From Cytophagaceae bacterium SCN 52-12 (GTDB lineage: Bacteria > Bacteroidota > Bacteroidia > Cytophagales > Spirosomataceae): a stretch of 45,015 bases of DNA. Position 1 is the stretch's first letter; each line of letters opens with the position of its first letter. Of the stretch, positions 32,375-40,000 are shown piece by piece. The translations under genes were made by a program, and so were the position numbers. The stretch covers positions 1 to 45,015 of the forward strand of contig MEDT01000049.1 in assembly GCA_001724175.1 (NCBI GenBank), in the 5' to 3' direction. The notes beneath the pieces are model-generated. The model made no database searches and had not been told where the DNA came from. It was given only the letters and a program-made list of their open reading frames with translations.

Positions 32375-33825
32375 CAGCTTTTCTCCTTTAGTTTGTTCCT
32401 GTTTTCTTTCCACTGCCGGTACCACCCGGCAGTATCCCACGACGGCTGCGGCCGCGTCCCGGAGACGCCTGCTGCTGTTTCTTCCGGCAGCCCCAGGGCG
32501 CGGCTGCACACAGCTGCCCCCCCGGATACGGTTGCCTGCCTGTAATTGTTCCTTATCCGCAGCTCTTTTCCAGTAAGATTGGCCAGGAACTGTCTTAATA
32601 CGAGGCTTTGCATACCGCCTCCGCAGCCCCATATATAAGCTTCCTTGTGCGGAGATACCCCGCAGAGCGCCAGGTAGTTTTCGTATATGCTGCAGGCCAG
32701 GTCCCATACGAGCGCAAAAGCAAATTGTCCCCGGCTCAGCTCGTGGTGGATAGGCGCCGGGAATATGAATCCGCCGCGGAGAAGCGGAGATTCCTCCCCG
32801 GCAATGAGAGAGCCCAGGGCAGCCCAGCACTGGGGGCCGCCCGACTCCGCTACCGAAAGGATCTCGGCCTCCATTACGTCGTAGGACTCATTGGGGTAGA
32901 AAATCGCCTTATACCGCTGAAGGTTAAGGCCGGTCACACCCGCATTGGTTTCCAGGATGAAGAAGCCGGGAAGCGTATGGCTGTTGGTCCAGGTTCGCCG
33001 GGCGCTGTCTGTAACATACCGGCTGACTATTTTGACCACCGGCGTGGTCGTGCCGGAGACAATCACTACATCGTCGGCGCCCGGGATAGTGCTCATTACA
33101 GCCAGCTGGGTGTCGGCCCCGCCTGCTACCGCGCGGAGACCGGGAGAGAGGCCCATCGAACGGGCGACGCCGGGCAGCACCTCGCCGAGCGCTTCGCCGG
33201 AAAGAACCAGGCGGGGCAGTATCGCCGGACTGATCCCGAAGCAGGCGCACAGCTCTTCTGACCAGCTCCGGGCGGCTACATCGTAAAGCAGTGTTTCCGA
33301 AGCCTGCGAATGCTCATACCCCATCACGCCGCAGAGCCGGAACAGCGCCCAGTCGCTAATGCTCAGCATATGCGCTATTTTGGCCCCGGCAGCCGGATGC
33401 TTCCGGGTGAAGCCGACTACCTTGAACGCCGAAAACAGGGAAGTGGGATATCGCCCGGTAAGCGCATATACCCGGTCCTTATCCTGCAGCATGTCCTGGA
33501 ACTCGCGGCCCCGGTGGTCGATGTTAGGCATGCCTGTGATCGTATTTCCGTGCGCATCCAGGAGGACGATCCCCTCCCGCTGGCTGGAAGTGGTCACAGC
33601 AGCTACGGAGCCCGGATCAACGACAGCCAATACTTCTTTGCACAGCTTTATGATCTGCTCCCAGAGCCTGTCCGGGTCAAAAAAGGTGGCGTCTTCGTAC
33701 AACTGGTCTCTTTCATAATGAACCGTATCGGTGGCTACCTTTATAATATTCCCGGCCGGATCTGCCAGGGCTACCCGCACATTCCCGGTGCCTATGTCGA
33801 TGATCAGATAATGACGTGGCCTCAT
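32374..33825 (-). CDS. FGGY-family kinase, autoinducer-2 kinase (LsrK)-like
   Basis: The ATG at 33825 overlaps the dehydrogenase stop as ATGA and starts directly before MRPRHYLIIDIGTGNVR. A GTG six codons earlier is less likely. The 483-residue product resembles LsrK in several blocks: TTSSQREGIVLLDAHGN (compare CSMREGIVLYNNEG), NIDHRGREF, and SISDWALFRLCG (compare MISDWLAYMLSG). GGADTQLA carries the catalytic Asp238. LsrK phosphorylates the quorum-sensing molecule AI-2; no lsr transporter or LsrB/LsrF genes are nearby, so a related deoxy or branched sugar is as likely. The C-terminus CGGGMQSLVLRQFLA is typical FGGY. Confidence 0.88.
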   Translation of the reverse strand: MRPRHYLIIDIGTGNVRVALADPAGNIIKVATDTVHYERDQLYEDATFFDPDRLWEQIIKLCKEVLAVVDPGSVAAVTTSSQREGIVLLDAHGNTITGMPNIDHRGREFQDMLQDKDRVYALTGRYPTSLFSAFKVVGFTRKHPAAGAKIAHMLSISDWALFRLCGVMGYEHSQASETLLYDVAARSWSEELCACFGISPAILPRLVLSGEALGEVLPGVARSMGLSPGLRAVAGGADTQLAVMSTIPGADDVVIVSGTTTPVVKIVSRYVTDSARRTWTNSHTLPGFFILETNAGVTGLNLQRYKAIFYPNESYDVMEAEILSVAESGGPQCWAALGSLIAGEESPLLRGGFIFPAPIHHELSRGQFAFALVWDLACSIYENYLALCGVSPHKEAYIWGCGGGMQSLVLRQFLANLTGKELRIRNNYRQATVSGGAAVCSRALGLPEETAAGVSGTRPQPSWDTAGWYRQWKENRNKLKEKS

Positions 33826-34826
33826 TGCAGACGGTTTAAACACTCAGGGTTAACCCATTGTTTTACGGAACGGCTGCCCTCCACGAAAAACTCCTTAAGG
33901 GCTTTGTTGAGGATATCGGCATGATGATTTTCCACTTCAAAAGTAGCTCCTGCGATGTGCGGCGTGGCCAGCACGTTAGGATGGTGTATGAGCTGGTAGT
34001 CCAGCTCGTCAGGCGGCTCGTGGTCGAATACATCCAGTATGGCTCCCCGGATCCGGTTGTTCAGCACCGCCTCCAGCAGGGCTTCTCTCTTCACTACCGC
34101 CGCACGGGCCGTATTCACAAAGATAGCGCCGGGTTTCATAAGGCCGATCAGCCCGGCGTCGATCATACCCTTCGTTTCCTCCGTTACCGGCAAATGTATC
34201 GAAACGACGTCGCATTCCCTGAAAACATCCTCCAGTGATACTTTTACGAATGCCGGGTCTTCCGCGACGGTATAGGGATCGTAATACCTGATCTTTGCCG
34301 GGAAGTGCTTCAGCAGGTTGGCGATAGTCTGCCCGGTAGCCCCGAAGCCGACCATCCCGATGGTTTTCCCGGCAATTTCATTCCCCTTGAACTGAAGATA
34401 GGACGTATGTGCGCCGGCTTCCCATTTTTCGCCTTCAAGCCAGGAAATTCCCGGCAGAGTGTGGCGCATCAGGTTGACGAGGTTGGCTATGAACATTTCA
34501 GCCACCGCCTGCGCATTGCGGGCGGGCGTATTGAAGACGGGAATTCCGCGGCTGCCGGCTTCCTTTACATCGACGTTGGAGGGAGTTCCCCTGCATACTC
34601 CGATGAACCGCAAGCCGGGATATGCTTTTATCACCTCCGCAGTTACTTCGTCGTGTTCTGTAATGAGCGCTTCTGCTCCTGTTTTTTTGAGAAGCGCTGT
34701 CAGCTCTTCAGGCCGGTAGCCATGTCCGTGCTCCTTCCAGGGTTTGTAAATCACTTCCCCGAAAAGATCTTCGAGGGTATGGCGGGCAGCCTCATAGTAG
34801 GGAGCGGTGAGAAGAATGCGTGTCAT
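33822..34826 (-). CDS. D-isomer-specific 2-hydroxyacid dehydrogenase
   Basis: The 334-residue product has the two-lobe layout of NAD-dependent D-2-hydroxyacid dehydrogenases such as phosphoglycerate dehydrogenase. The Rossmann motif is VGFGATG (159-165). The catalytic triad fits Arg241 in NTARAAVV, Glu270 in DVFDHEPP and His290 in ATPHIAG. It is a single-module enzyme without an ACT domain, so it is not a classic serine-pathway SerA. B. subtilis YoaD is a comparable protein encoded with a FGGY kinase and a permease. Its start overlaps the permease stop as ATGA. It should oxidise or reduce a hydroxy acid intermediate of the operon's pathway. Confidence 0.93.
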   Translation of the reverse strand: MTRILLTAPYYEAARHTLEDLFGEVIYKPWKEHGHGYRPEELTALLKKTGAEALITEHDEVTAEVIKAYPGLRFIGVCRGTPSNVDVKEAGSRGIPVFNTPARNAQAVAEMFIANLVNLMRHTLPGISWLEGEKWEAGAHTSYLQFKGNEIAGKTIGMVGFGATGQTIANLLKHFPAKIRYYDPYTVAEDPAFVKVSLEDVFRECDVVSIHLPVTEETKGMIDAGLIGLMKPGAIFVNTARAAVVKREALLEAVLNNRIRGAILDVFDHEPPDELDYQLIHHPNVLATPHIAGATFEVENHHADILNKALKEFFVEGSRSVKQWVNPECLNRLQ

Positions 34827-36061
34827 TTTGCGTATGAATTAGAAATATCTGCCGGTAATGTTATAAAGCGGGTCAGTACGGCGCTGATCAGGTACAGAAT
34901 GGCGAGGATCCAGACCACGCCTTCGCTGCCTACGACACCGATGGTCAGGCCGACGATGGCCGGGCCTATAAACACCGGCAGGCCGGCGCCGAGGTTGAGG
35001 ATTGAAATGGCAGCGCCTTTTTCTTCCTTCACCAGGGAGGGGACCAGGGCAGACAACGGGACGTACCCGGCGAGCAGGGCTCCCCACAGGACGCCGCATA
35101 AAAGCACCATCCAGTAGCTGCTGTCAAACCAGGCCGGCGAATAGTAAAAGAGCAGCGTCGAAACGGCGCAGCCGACGCCGCCAAACCACATGACGGTCCG
35201 CTGCCATCCTAGCCTGTCGCCTACAAAACCGAATATGAGGTTGAAAATAATGTTGCTGGTGAAGATAGTGCCCCATATCTGGAGCCATTCCTTTGTCGAA
35301 AATCCGTATTCGGCCATGTAAAGAGGCAGGAAAACCGGGAAGGCAAACTGGGCTGTGGTATTGATCACCCGTACGATCCCGCCGATGCCTACCTTCGGCT
35401 CTTTCCTGACAATGGTAATTCCCCTGAGAAGCTCCTTCCATTTGTTTTCGCCGCCTTCAGGAGTCAACCGTGTTTTGAATTGGTCCCGGTTCAGAATCAG
35501 GGCGAAGAATGCGCCTATCGCCACCCAGAGAATAGAGCTCCAGAGCGTATTCTGGTAGCCGATCGAGCCGATTGCCCAGCTGGAATAGTAGGCGCCCAAT
35601 ACGTTGAGCCCGCCGGTAAAAACAAACCAGAACCAGCCTACTGCCCGTCCAAGCTCACTTTTTTCGGTACGGTAGGTGATCCAGACGAGAAAAGAATAAG
35701 CGAACAAAGGATAGCCGAAACCGCGGATAGCATAGGTGACCAGCATAGCGGGGTAGTTGAGCTGAGCCATTCCTATACCGACAAACCCGATAGTGCCCAA
35801 TATGTAAAGCAATACGCCCATCGACATGGTGAATTTTGGGGAATAGGTCTCGGCCATCACCCCCGAAAACCAGGAGGAAATGGCAATGGTAACCCCGTAT
35901 ACTGTAAAAAGGGAGGCGGATCGCTGTATGGTCATGCCGTGTTCAAGCAGGTAAGGGCTTAGCCATCCCTGCTCGACACCGTCTCCCATCATGAAGATCA
36001 GGATGCCGGCGTATCCCCAGAACAGGTGCCGGGGAATACCAAGTCTATCAGTTTTTAACAT
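34823..36061 (-). CDS. MFS transporter, polyol-permease-like (RbtT/DalT/CsbX group)
   Basis: The 412-residue inner-membrane protein has about 12 hydrophobic segments. The N-terminal GYAGILIFMMGDGVEQGWLSPYL is characteristic of the polyol permease group (ribitol and D-arabinitol carriers, and CsbX/YoaB of B. subtilis). The loop after the second helix (GVMAETYSPKFTMSMG) and GFVGDRLGWQRTVMW correspond to the MFS inter-helix motifs. It is the first gene of the six-gene operon and probably imports the substrate, a polyol, keto-polyol or sugar acid. The upstream region is A+T-rich and holds a candidate promoter (TTG, 20 bases, TTCATTTG) overlapping a candidate operator. Confidence 0.9.
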   Translation of the reverse strand: MLKTDRLGIPRHLFWGYAGILIFMMGDGVEQGWLSPYLLEHGMTIQRSASLFTVYGVTIAISSWFSGVMAETYSPKFTMSMGVLLYILGTIGFVGIGMAQLNYPAMLVTYAIRGFGYPLFAYSFLVWITYRTEKSELGRAVGWFWFVFTGGLNVLGAYYSSWAIGSIGYQNTLWSSILWVAIGAFFALILNRDQFKTRLTPEGGENKWKELLRGITIVRKEPKVGIGGIVRVINTTAQFAFPVFLPLYMAEYGFSTKEWLQIWGTIFTSNIIFNLIFGFVGDRLGWQRTVMWFGGVGCAVSTLLFYYSPAWFDSSYWMVLLCGVLWGALLAGYVPLSALVPSLVKEEKGAAISILNLGAGLPVFIGPAIVGLTIGVVGSEGVVWILAILYLISAVLTRFITLPADISNSYAK

Positions 36062-36134
36062 TTTTCAGATCGGGGTTTAAGCAGGTTTCGGGTAGAATTT
36101 TTTTTATACAAAAAATGATTTATCTGGTCCTGTA

Positions 36135-36146
36135 CTGCAAATGAAA
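36135..36146 (-). promoter_or_regulatory. Candidate operator upstream of the permease operon
   Basis: On the minus strand it reads TTTCATTTGCAG, 74 bases before the permease ATG. The identical 12-mer lies immediately before the DeoR-family gene at 36647-36658. It overlaps a possible -7 element (TTCATTTG), so binding there would block transcription. Confidence 0.4.
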
Positions 36147-36277
36147 TGATATTACACTTCGGTTGCAAGAAAAGTGAAATAAAATTTAATGTTTTTAAAT
36201 GTTTTGTAATTTTGCTTAACAGGGGTTTGACACGCCTCCTTAAACCCACCGGTTCCACCGGCGGTTATTCACATATC

Positions 36278-36527
36278 GTCCCTGCGGGACTCGTATGTCT
36301 CCGGAAGCCATTCTTATCGGATAGATAGAACAGATAGGATAAGACAGATATACAGGAGAGGTCGCAGAGGAAGGGTCGGATATAAAAGGGTTAGGTCGGA
36401 TAGGAGGGAGGAGCAGCCAGGAAGTGCGGCGTCCAGCAGGGGACGCTACTCTTCTTAACCGCAGTTGAAGCGAAGCGTAACCTGCGGCTATAGATGGCTT
36501 CCGCAGAGCATTTAGCCCCGCAGGGGC
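36278..36527. repeat. Second cluster of REP-like palindromes
   Basis: GTCCC-TGC-GGGAC is at 36278-36290, and GCGTCC-AGCAGG-GGACGC at 36429-36446. An imperfect hairpin with ACCGCAG and CTGCGGCT arms is at 36458-36489. GCCCC-GCA-GGGGC is at 36515-36527. The three-base-loop palindromes have the same form as GTTCC-GTA-GGAAC in the cluster at 5785-5966. Confidence 0.5.
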
Positions 36528-36646
36528 GACACATCCGGTATGTACCTCTCTCTTCTGTCTGCCACCTCACAGATAGCTCCGGCGTTTTAATTTCATTTTC
36601 GATTCTCTATTAGTAATGCAAATAGCTTAATATTGCTTTCAAAACG

Positions 36647-36658
36647 TTTCATTTGCAG
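36647..36658 (+). promoter_or_regulatory. Candidate operator in front of the DeoR-family gene
   Basis: TTTCATTTGCAG ends one base before the ATG at 36660 and is preceded by another TTTCA-like repeat (CTTTCAAAACGTTTCA). DeoR-family regulators often bind repeated TTTC-type boxes. The position suggests autoregulation. Confidence 0.4.
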
Positions 36659-36659
36659 G

Positions 36660-37421
36660 ATGACCATTACAGAACGGCATCAGTACATCCTGGCCGAAGT
36701 GCAGCGGAAAGGAAGGGTCAGCATACAGGAGCTTTGCGATAGTCTGGAAGTGTCGGGTGTTACGATACGCAAGGATCTTAAAGCCCTTGAGGAAAAGCAC
36801 CTCCTTTTCCGGACGCACGGAGGGGCTTCGCTGAGCAATCCTTACGCGCTGGAGAGGCCTATCCAGGAGAAACAGCATATCAATGCGGCTGAAAAGCATC
36901 AGATCGCATTGGCTGCATTGGAAATCATCGACAATCATGATGCATTGATGATCGGCTCGGGAACGACGGTATTTGAGCTGGCCAGGAACCTGGCGCCTTC
37001 ATACCCGCTTACCGTCATCACCCCGGCTTTGAAGGTAGCTTTGGAATTGTCTGACCGCAAACATGTGGAAGTGCTCCAGCTGGGCGGCCTAATCCGTCAG
37101 AATTCGGGTTCGGTTGCGGGCAATTTTGCCGAATATATGCTGAGCGCGGTTTCCTGCGGCGTGCTGTTCCTGGGAGTGGATGGGATTGACCTGGATTTCG
37201 GCTTTACAATAAGCAACCTCACGGAAGCGGGGCTGAATCAGAAAATGATCGGCACCGCCCGGTTTGTCGCCATTCTTGCCGATCATACCAAATTCGGACG
37301 TCGGGGAATCGCAAAAATATGTGATTTTGACGAAGTTCATTACGTCATAACCGACTCCCGGGCGCCGCAGGAGGCGGTTGCCGCCCTGGAAGAAATGGGG
37401 ATAAAGGTAATTGTTGCCTGA
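36660..37421 (+). CDS. DeoR/GlpR-family transcriptional regulator
   Basis: I start at the ATG at 36660 because the family begins at ITERHQYIL; an upstream TTG would add nine residues. The 253-residue product has a DeoR-type winged helix-turn-helix (about 4-58: VSIQELCDSLEVSGVTIRKD, then LLFRTHGGAS). A C-terminal sugar-phosphate-binding domain (about 75-235) shows MIGSGTTVFELARNL, VLQLGGLIRQNSGSVAG and VILADHTKFGRRGIAKIC-like blocks. These proteins are usually repressors released by a phosphorylated sugar. It is divergent from the kinase operon, so its inducer is probably the phosphorylated product of one of those kinases. Confidence 0.93.
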   Translation: MTITERHQYILAEVQRKGRVSIQELCDSLEVSGVTIRKDLKALEEKHLLFRTHGGASLSNPYALERPIQEKQHINAAEKHQIALAALEIIDNHDALMIGSGTTVFELARNLAPSYPLTVITPALKVALELSDRKHVEVLQLGGLIRQNSGSVAGNFAEYMLSAVSCGVLFLGVDGIDLDFGFTISNLTEAGLNQKMIGTARFVAILADHTKFGRRGIAKICDFDEVHYVITDSRAPQEAVAALEEMGIKVIVA

Positions 37422-37508
37422 AGTCCGGAGCGATCGGCTTCCGGCATCCGCAGATCAGCTGTCGGGAGCCGGATACCGGTAAGCCTCTTTTGCAGCGGAC
37501 AACTTTGC

Positions 37509-37537
37509 AGCCGGCGGCTTTACAGCCTGCAGTTTTT
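37509..37537 (+). terminator. Possible weak terminator after the DeoR-family gene
   Basis: A short GC hairpin (AGCC-GGC-GGCT, with an alternative GGCT-TTAC-AGCC) is followed within a few bases by GTTTTTAG. The stem is only four pairs and its distance from the stop codon is about 90 bases, so the call is weak. Confidence 0.25.
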
Positions 37538-37635
37538 AGCTGTTTTTCCGGTAGTAATCGAAATCCCGGATCTTTTTGTTCCGGTTAATGTCCATATTGT
37601 TTTAAGAGAGAATCTTTGAATTGAAATTTACTCAC

Positions 37636-38709
37636 ATGAGAAAATTGTTGCCATTCTACCCGGTACTATTTTGTTTTACAGTCGTCCGCCTGGCTGCCCA
37701 GCCGTTGTATGTTCCGCCTCAGCTGTCATCTCCCGATGCCTGGACGATGGTCTTGCTGCCGGATCCGCAGACGTACGGAAAATTTGCCCGTAACCAGCCG
37801 GTATTCGAGCTGATGACAGCCTGGACAGCCGAAAATATCAGCAAGCTCAACATCCGGATGGTGCTTTGCACCGGCGACCTGGTAGAACAGAACCAGATGC
37901 CCAATCCAAACCAGATAAACGGCGACCAGCCCAGCAAATCGCAATGGGAATCGGTAGCGAGGGCTTTCGAACGGCTCGACGGGAGGGTCCCCTATATCTG
38001 CGGGACCGGTAACCACGATTTCGGCTTCAAAAGCGCCGAAAACCGGCAAACCTATTACGACCGGTATTTCCCGCCCGATAAGAATTTCCGCAGCCAGGAA
38101 CTGCTCAGGGATGCAGGTTTTGACGGCGACGGAAATCCTTCCCTTACCAACGCGACCTACGAGCTCACCTCTCCTCACGGTCAGAAGCTGCTCTTTATGG
38201 TGCTTGAATTTGCCCCGCGCGACGCCGTGCTGGAATGGGCCAGGAAGACGGTCAGCCAGGAGAAATACAAAGATCATTTTGTAATACTGCTTACGCATTC
38301 ATATCTCAACTCGAAGAGCGAGCATATCGAAAAGGAGGGATACCCGCTGACAGACCGGAATTACGGACTGGCGGTCTGGCAAAAGCTGGTCCAACCTTCT
38401 TCCAATATCCGGATGGTTTTCTCCGGTCATATAGGTGCGCCTGACGACGTCCTGGGCCACATCGGGTTCCGGAGCGATAAGAATGCCGCCGGCAAAAAGG
38501 TAAACCAGATGGTTTTCAATGCGCAGGCGCTGGGCGGAGGCTGGCACGGCAATGGTGGTGACGGATGGCTGCGCACGCTGGAATTTCTGCCCGGCGGCAA
38601 AAAAGTGAAGGTCAGGACTTTTTCTCCTTTGTTTGCCATATCCCCGTCTACACGGCACCTGGCCTGGAGGACTGAACCTTACGACGAATTCGAGTTTGAT
38701 ATAGATTGA
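37636..38709 (+). CDS. Exported calcineurin-like metallophosphoesterase
   Basis: The ATG at 37636 gives a signal peptide (MRKLLPFYPVLFCFTVVRLAAQ); an in-frame TTG at 37621 is less likely. In the 357-residue product the metallophosphatase motifs are in order. LLPDPQ (41-45) has Gln in place of the usual His of DxH. GDLVE is at 80-84 and GTGNHDFG at 123-130. ILLTHSYLNS and FSGHIG follow. The phosphodiesterase or phosphatase would use two metal ions outside the cytoplasm. The substrate is unknown. It stands alone with a good terminator behind it. Confidence 0.9.
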   Translation: MRKLLPFYPVLFCFTVVRLAAQPLYVPPQLSSPDAWTMVLLPDPQTYGKFARNQPVFELMTAWTAENISKLNIRMVLCTGDLVEQNQMPNPNQINGDQPSKSQWESVARAFERLDGRVPYICGTGNHDFGFKSAENRQTYYDRYFPPDKNFRSQELLRDAGFDGDGNPSLTNATYELTSPHGQKLLFMVLEFAPRDAVLEWARKTVSQEKYKDHFVILLTHSYLNSKSEHIEKEGYPLTDRNYGLAVWQKLVQPSSNIRMVFSGHIGAPDDVLGHIGFRSDKNAAGKKVNQMVFNAQALGGGWHGNGGDGWLRTLEFLPGGKKVKVRTFSPLFAISPSTRHLAWRTEPYDEFEFDID

Positions 38710-38762
38710 GCGGATTCGATTCCTGTACCGGTTCGGTAATGCCGGATAATAATTCATATGGG

Positions 38763-38798
38763 AGAAGCCGGGGAAAGTTCGATCGCACGGCTTCTTTT
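38763..38798 (+). terminator. Intrinsic terminator after the metallophosphoesterase gene
   Basis: AGAAGCCG (38763-38770) pairs perfectly with CGGCTTCT (38788-38795) around a 17-base loop, and the right arm runs into TTTTC. It lies 54 bases after the stop codon. Confidence 0.65.
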
Positions 38799-38946
38799 CG
38801 TTGAAAATTTATTGCTTTGTAAGGTATTGATATTCAATGAATAATATCAATTATGGGCGATTTGGTGTATTTTTTACAATCGGTTATGCCAACCGGTTGC
38901 GCTTCCGGATGATCATTACAGAGTCGGTTAGCTGGTTTTATTAATG

Positions 38947-38954
38947 TAAGTTTG
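38947..38954 (+). promoter_or_regulatory. -7 element candidate for the glycosyltransferase pair
   Basis: TAAGTTTG matches TAnnTTTG and lies 23 bases before the ATG at 38978, in an A+T-rich region. No TTTG stands at the expected -33 position, so the assignment rests on one element. Confidence 0.35.
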
Positions 38955-38977
38955 AGGTAAAAAAGCCCGCTTTCAGA

Positions 38978-40000
38978 ATGGAGGTATCGATTATCATTGT
39001 CAATTACAGAACATCCGGACTTATTATAAATGCCTTGCAGACAGTTTATAGATATACAGAGGGAGTCTCGTTTGAAGTAATTGTAGTGAACAATGAAGAG
39101 GATACTGAAGGGAAACGCCGCGTATTGACGGAATATCCTGAAGTAAAATGGATAGAGATGTCGTATAACGCCGGCTTCGGAAGAGCCAACAATGCAGGAA
39201 TGAAGGCCGCCGCCGGACGTTATTTTTTATTGTTGAATGCTGATACGCTCCTGGTCGACAATGTAATAGGCAGGTGTGTGAAAAGGATGGAAGCAGACAG
39301 GCAGATAGTGGCCTGCGCGGCACTCCAGTATGACGGTGATAGGCAGCCCATGCCGTTTTATCAGAGCTTTAACGATTTCAGGAAATCGTTTTTCATCATA
39401 CCGCCCGGTAAATTCTTTGCAGATCTGCTGGAACGCTTTTTGCCTGAGCCGGTATATGAAGACCCCGAGCAGCGGGACTGGCTGGTGGGGGCATTCATGA
39501 TGATCAGGCGGGAAGGCTTCGAAGCTACAGGCGGCTTCGAGGAATGTCTTTTTATGTACGGAGAAGATGTGGAATGGTCATGGAGGCTTGGAAAAACCGG
39601 CAGACTGTGCCTTTTTAAGGATTGTATTTTCCTGCACCTGGAAAACGGGAATCCCTACCGGCGCTCCCGGATATCCTGGATCAACCGTTTCAGCGTCCAG
39701 ATGCAGGTTTCCAACATGGTCTGGCTCAGGAAGCAATACGGCGCGTTTTATTATTTCCTGATGCTGATCCATTACCTGGTTATGATCCCTGTCGTGTATA
39801 TATGGAGATGGATTGCCAACATGAAAGAATCCGACCCGGCAAAGAGAGGCTTCGATACCCAGCACATTTTCGCCAGGAAAGTCGGGGTCCTTTTAAGCTA
39901 TTTCTGGAAAACCATGAATTATAAGCAGTACTTTTTTAAAATCAGGCCTGAAGAGAATATCGATAAACTATACGCCGATGAAGGAAACCAAAAAACGTAG
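38978..40000 (+). CDS. Glycosyltransferase family 2 (rhamnosyltransferase-like)
   Basis: The 340-residue product opens with the GT-A signature VSIIIVNYRTSGLIINAL and EVIVVNNEE. The metal/donor motif NAD is at 87-89 in FLLLNADTLL, and the acceptor-side GAFMMIRREGFEATGGFEE and MYGEDVEWSWRLGKTG are typical. A hydrophobic segment at about 257-277 suggests membrane association. Related enzymes add rhamnose or similar sugars to cell-surface polysaccharides. It overlaps the next glycosyltransferase gene by 23 bases, so the two are co-translated and probably act on the same glycan. Confidence 0.93.
   Translation: MEVSIIIVNYRTSGLIINALQTVYRYTEGVSFEVIVVNNEEDTEGKRRVLTEYPEVKWIEMSYNAGFGRANNAGMKAAAGRYFLLLNADTLLVDNVIGRCVKRMEADRQIVACAALQYDGDRQPMPFYQSFNDFRKSFFIIPPGKFFADLLERFLPEPVYEDPEQRDWLVGAFMMIRREGFEATGGFEECLFMYGEDVEWSWRLGKTGRLCLFKDCIFLHLENGNPYRRSRISWINRFSVQMQVSNMVWLRKQYGAFYYFLMLIHYLVMIPVVYIWRWIANMKESDPAKRGFDTQHIFARKVGVLLSYFWKTMNYKQYFFKIRPEENIDKLYADEGNQKT

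Larger units (their letters stand above)
36062..36659. other. 598-base divergent intergenic region
   Basis: No gene is seen. The left part (36062-36225) is A+T-rich and looks like the operon's promoter region. The centre (36321-36420) is 76% purine on the plus strand, with GGTCGGATA repeated at 36374 and 36394. The flanks of that tract carry REP-like palindromes, and the right end is an A+T-rich leader for the regulator gene. Confidence 0.55.

Noticed and set aside
32375-32830. N-terminal extension of the second FGGY kinase
   Set aside because: It overlaps the upstream kinase in another frame and precedes the conserved GVDVGTQG start. The ATG at 32374 with TGATG overlap explains the gene.
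36062-36280. SAM (S-box) riboswitch expected by analogy with B. subtilis yoaDCB
   Set aside because: The leader of the permease operon shows no S-box-like conserved stems, and a DeoR-type operator candidate is present instead.
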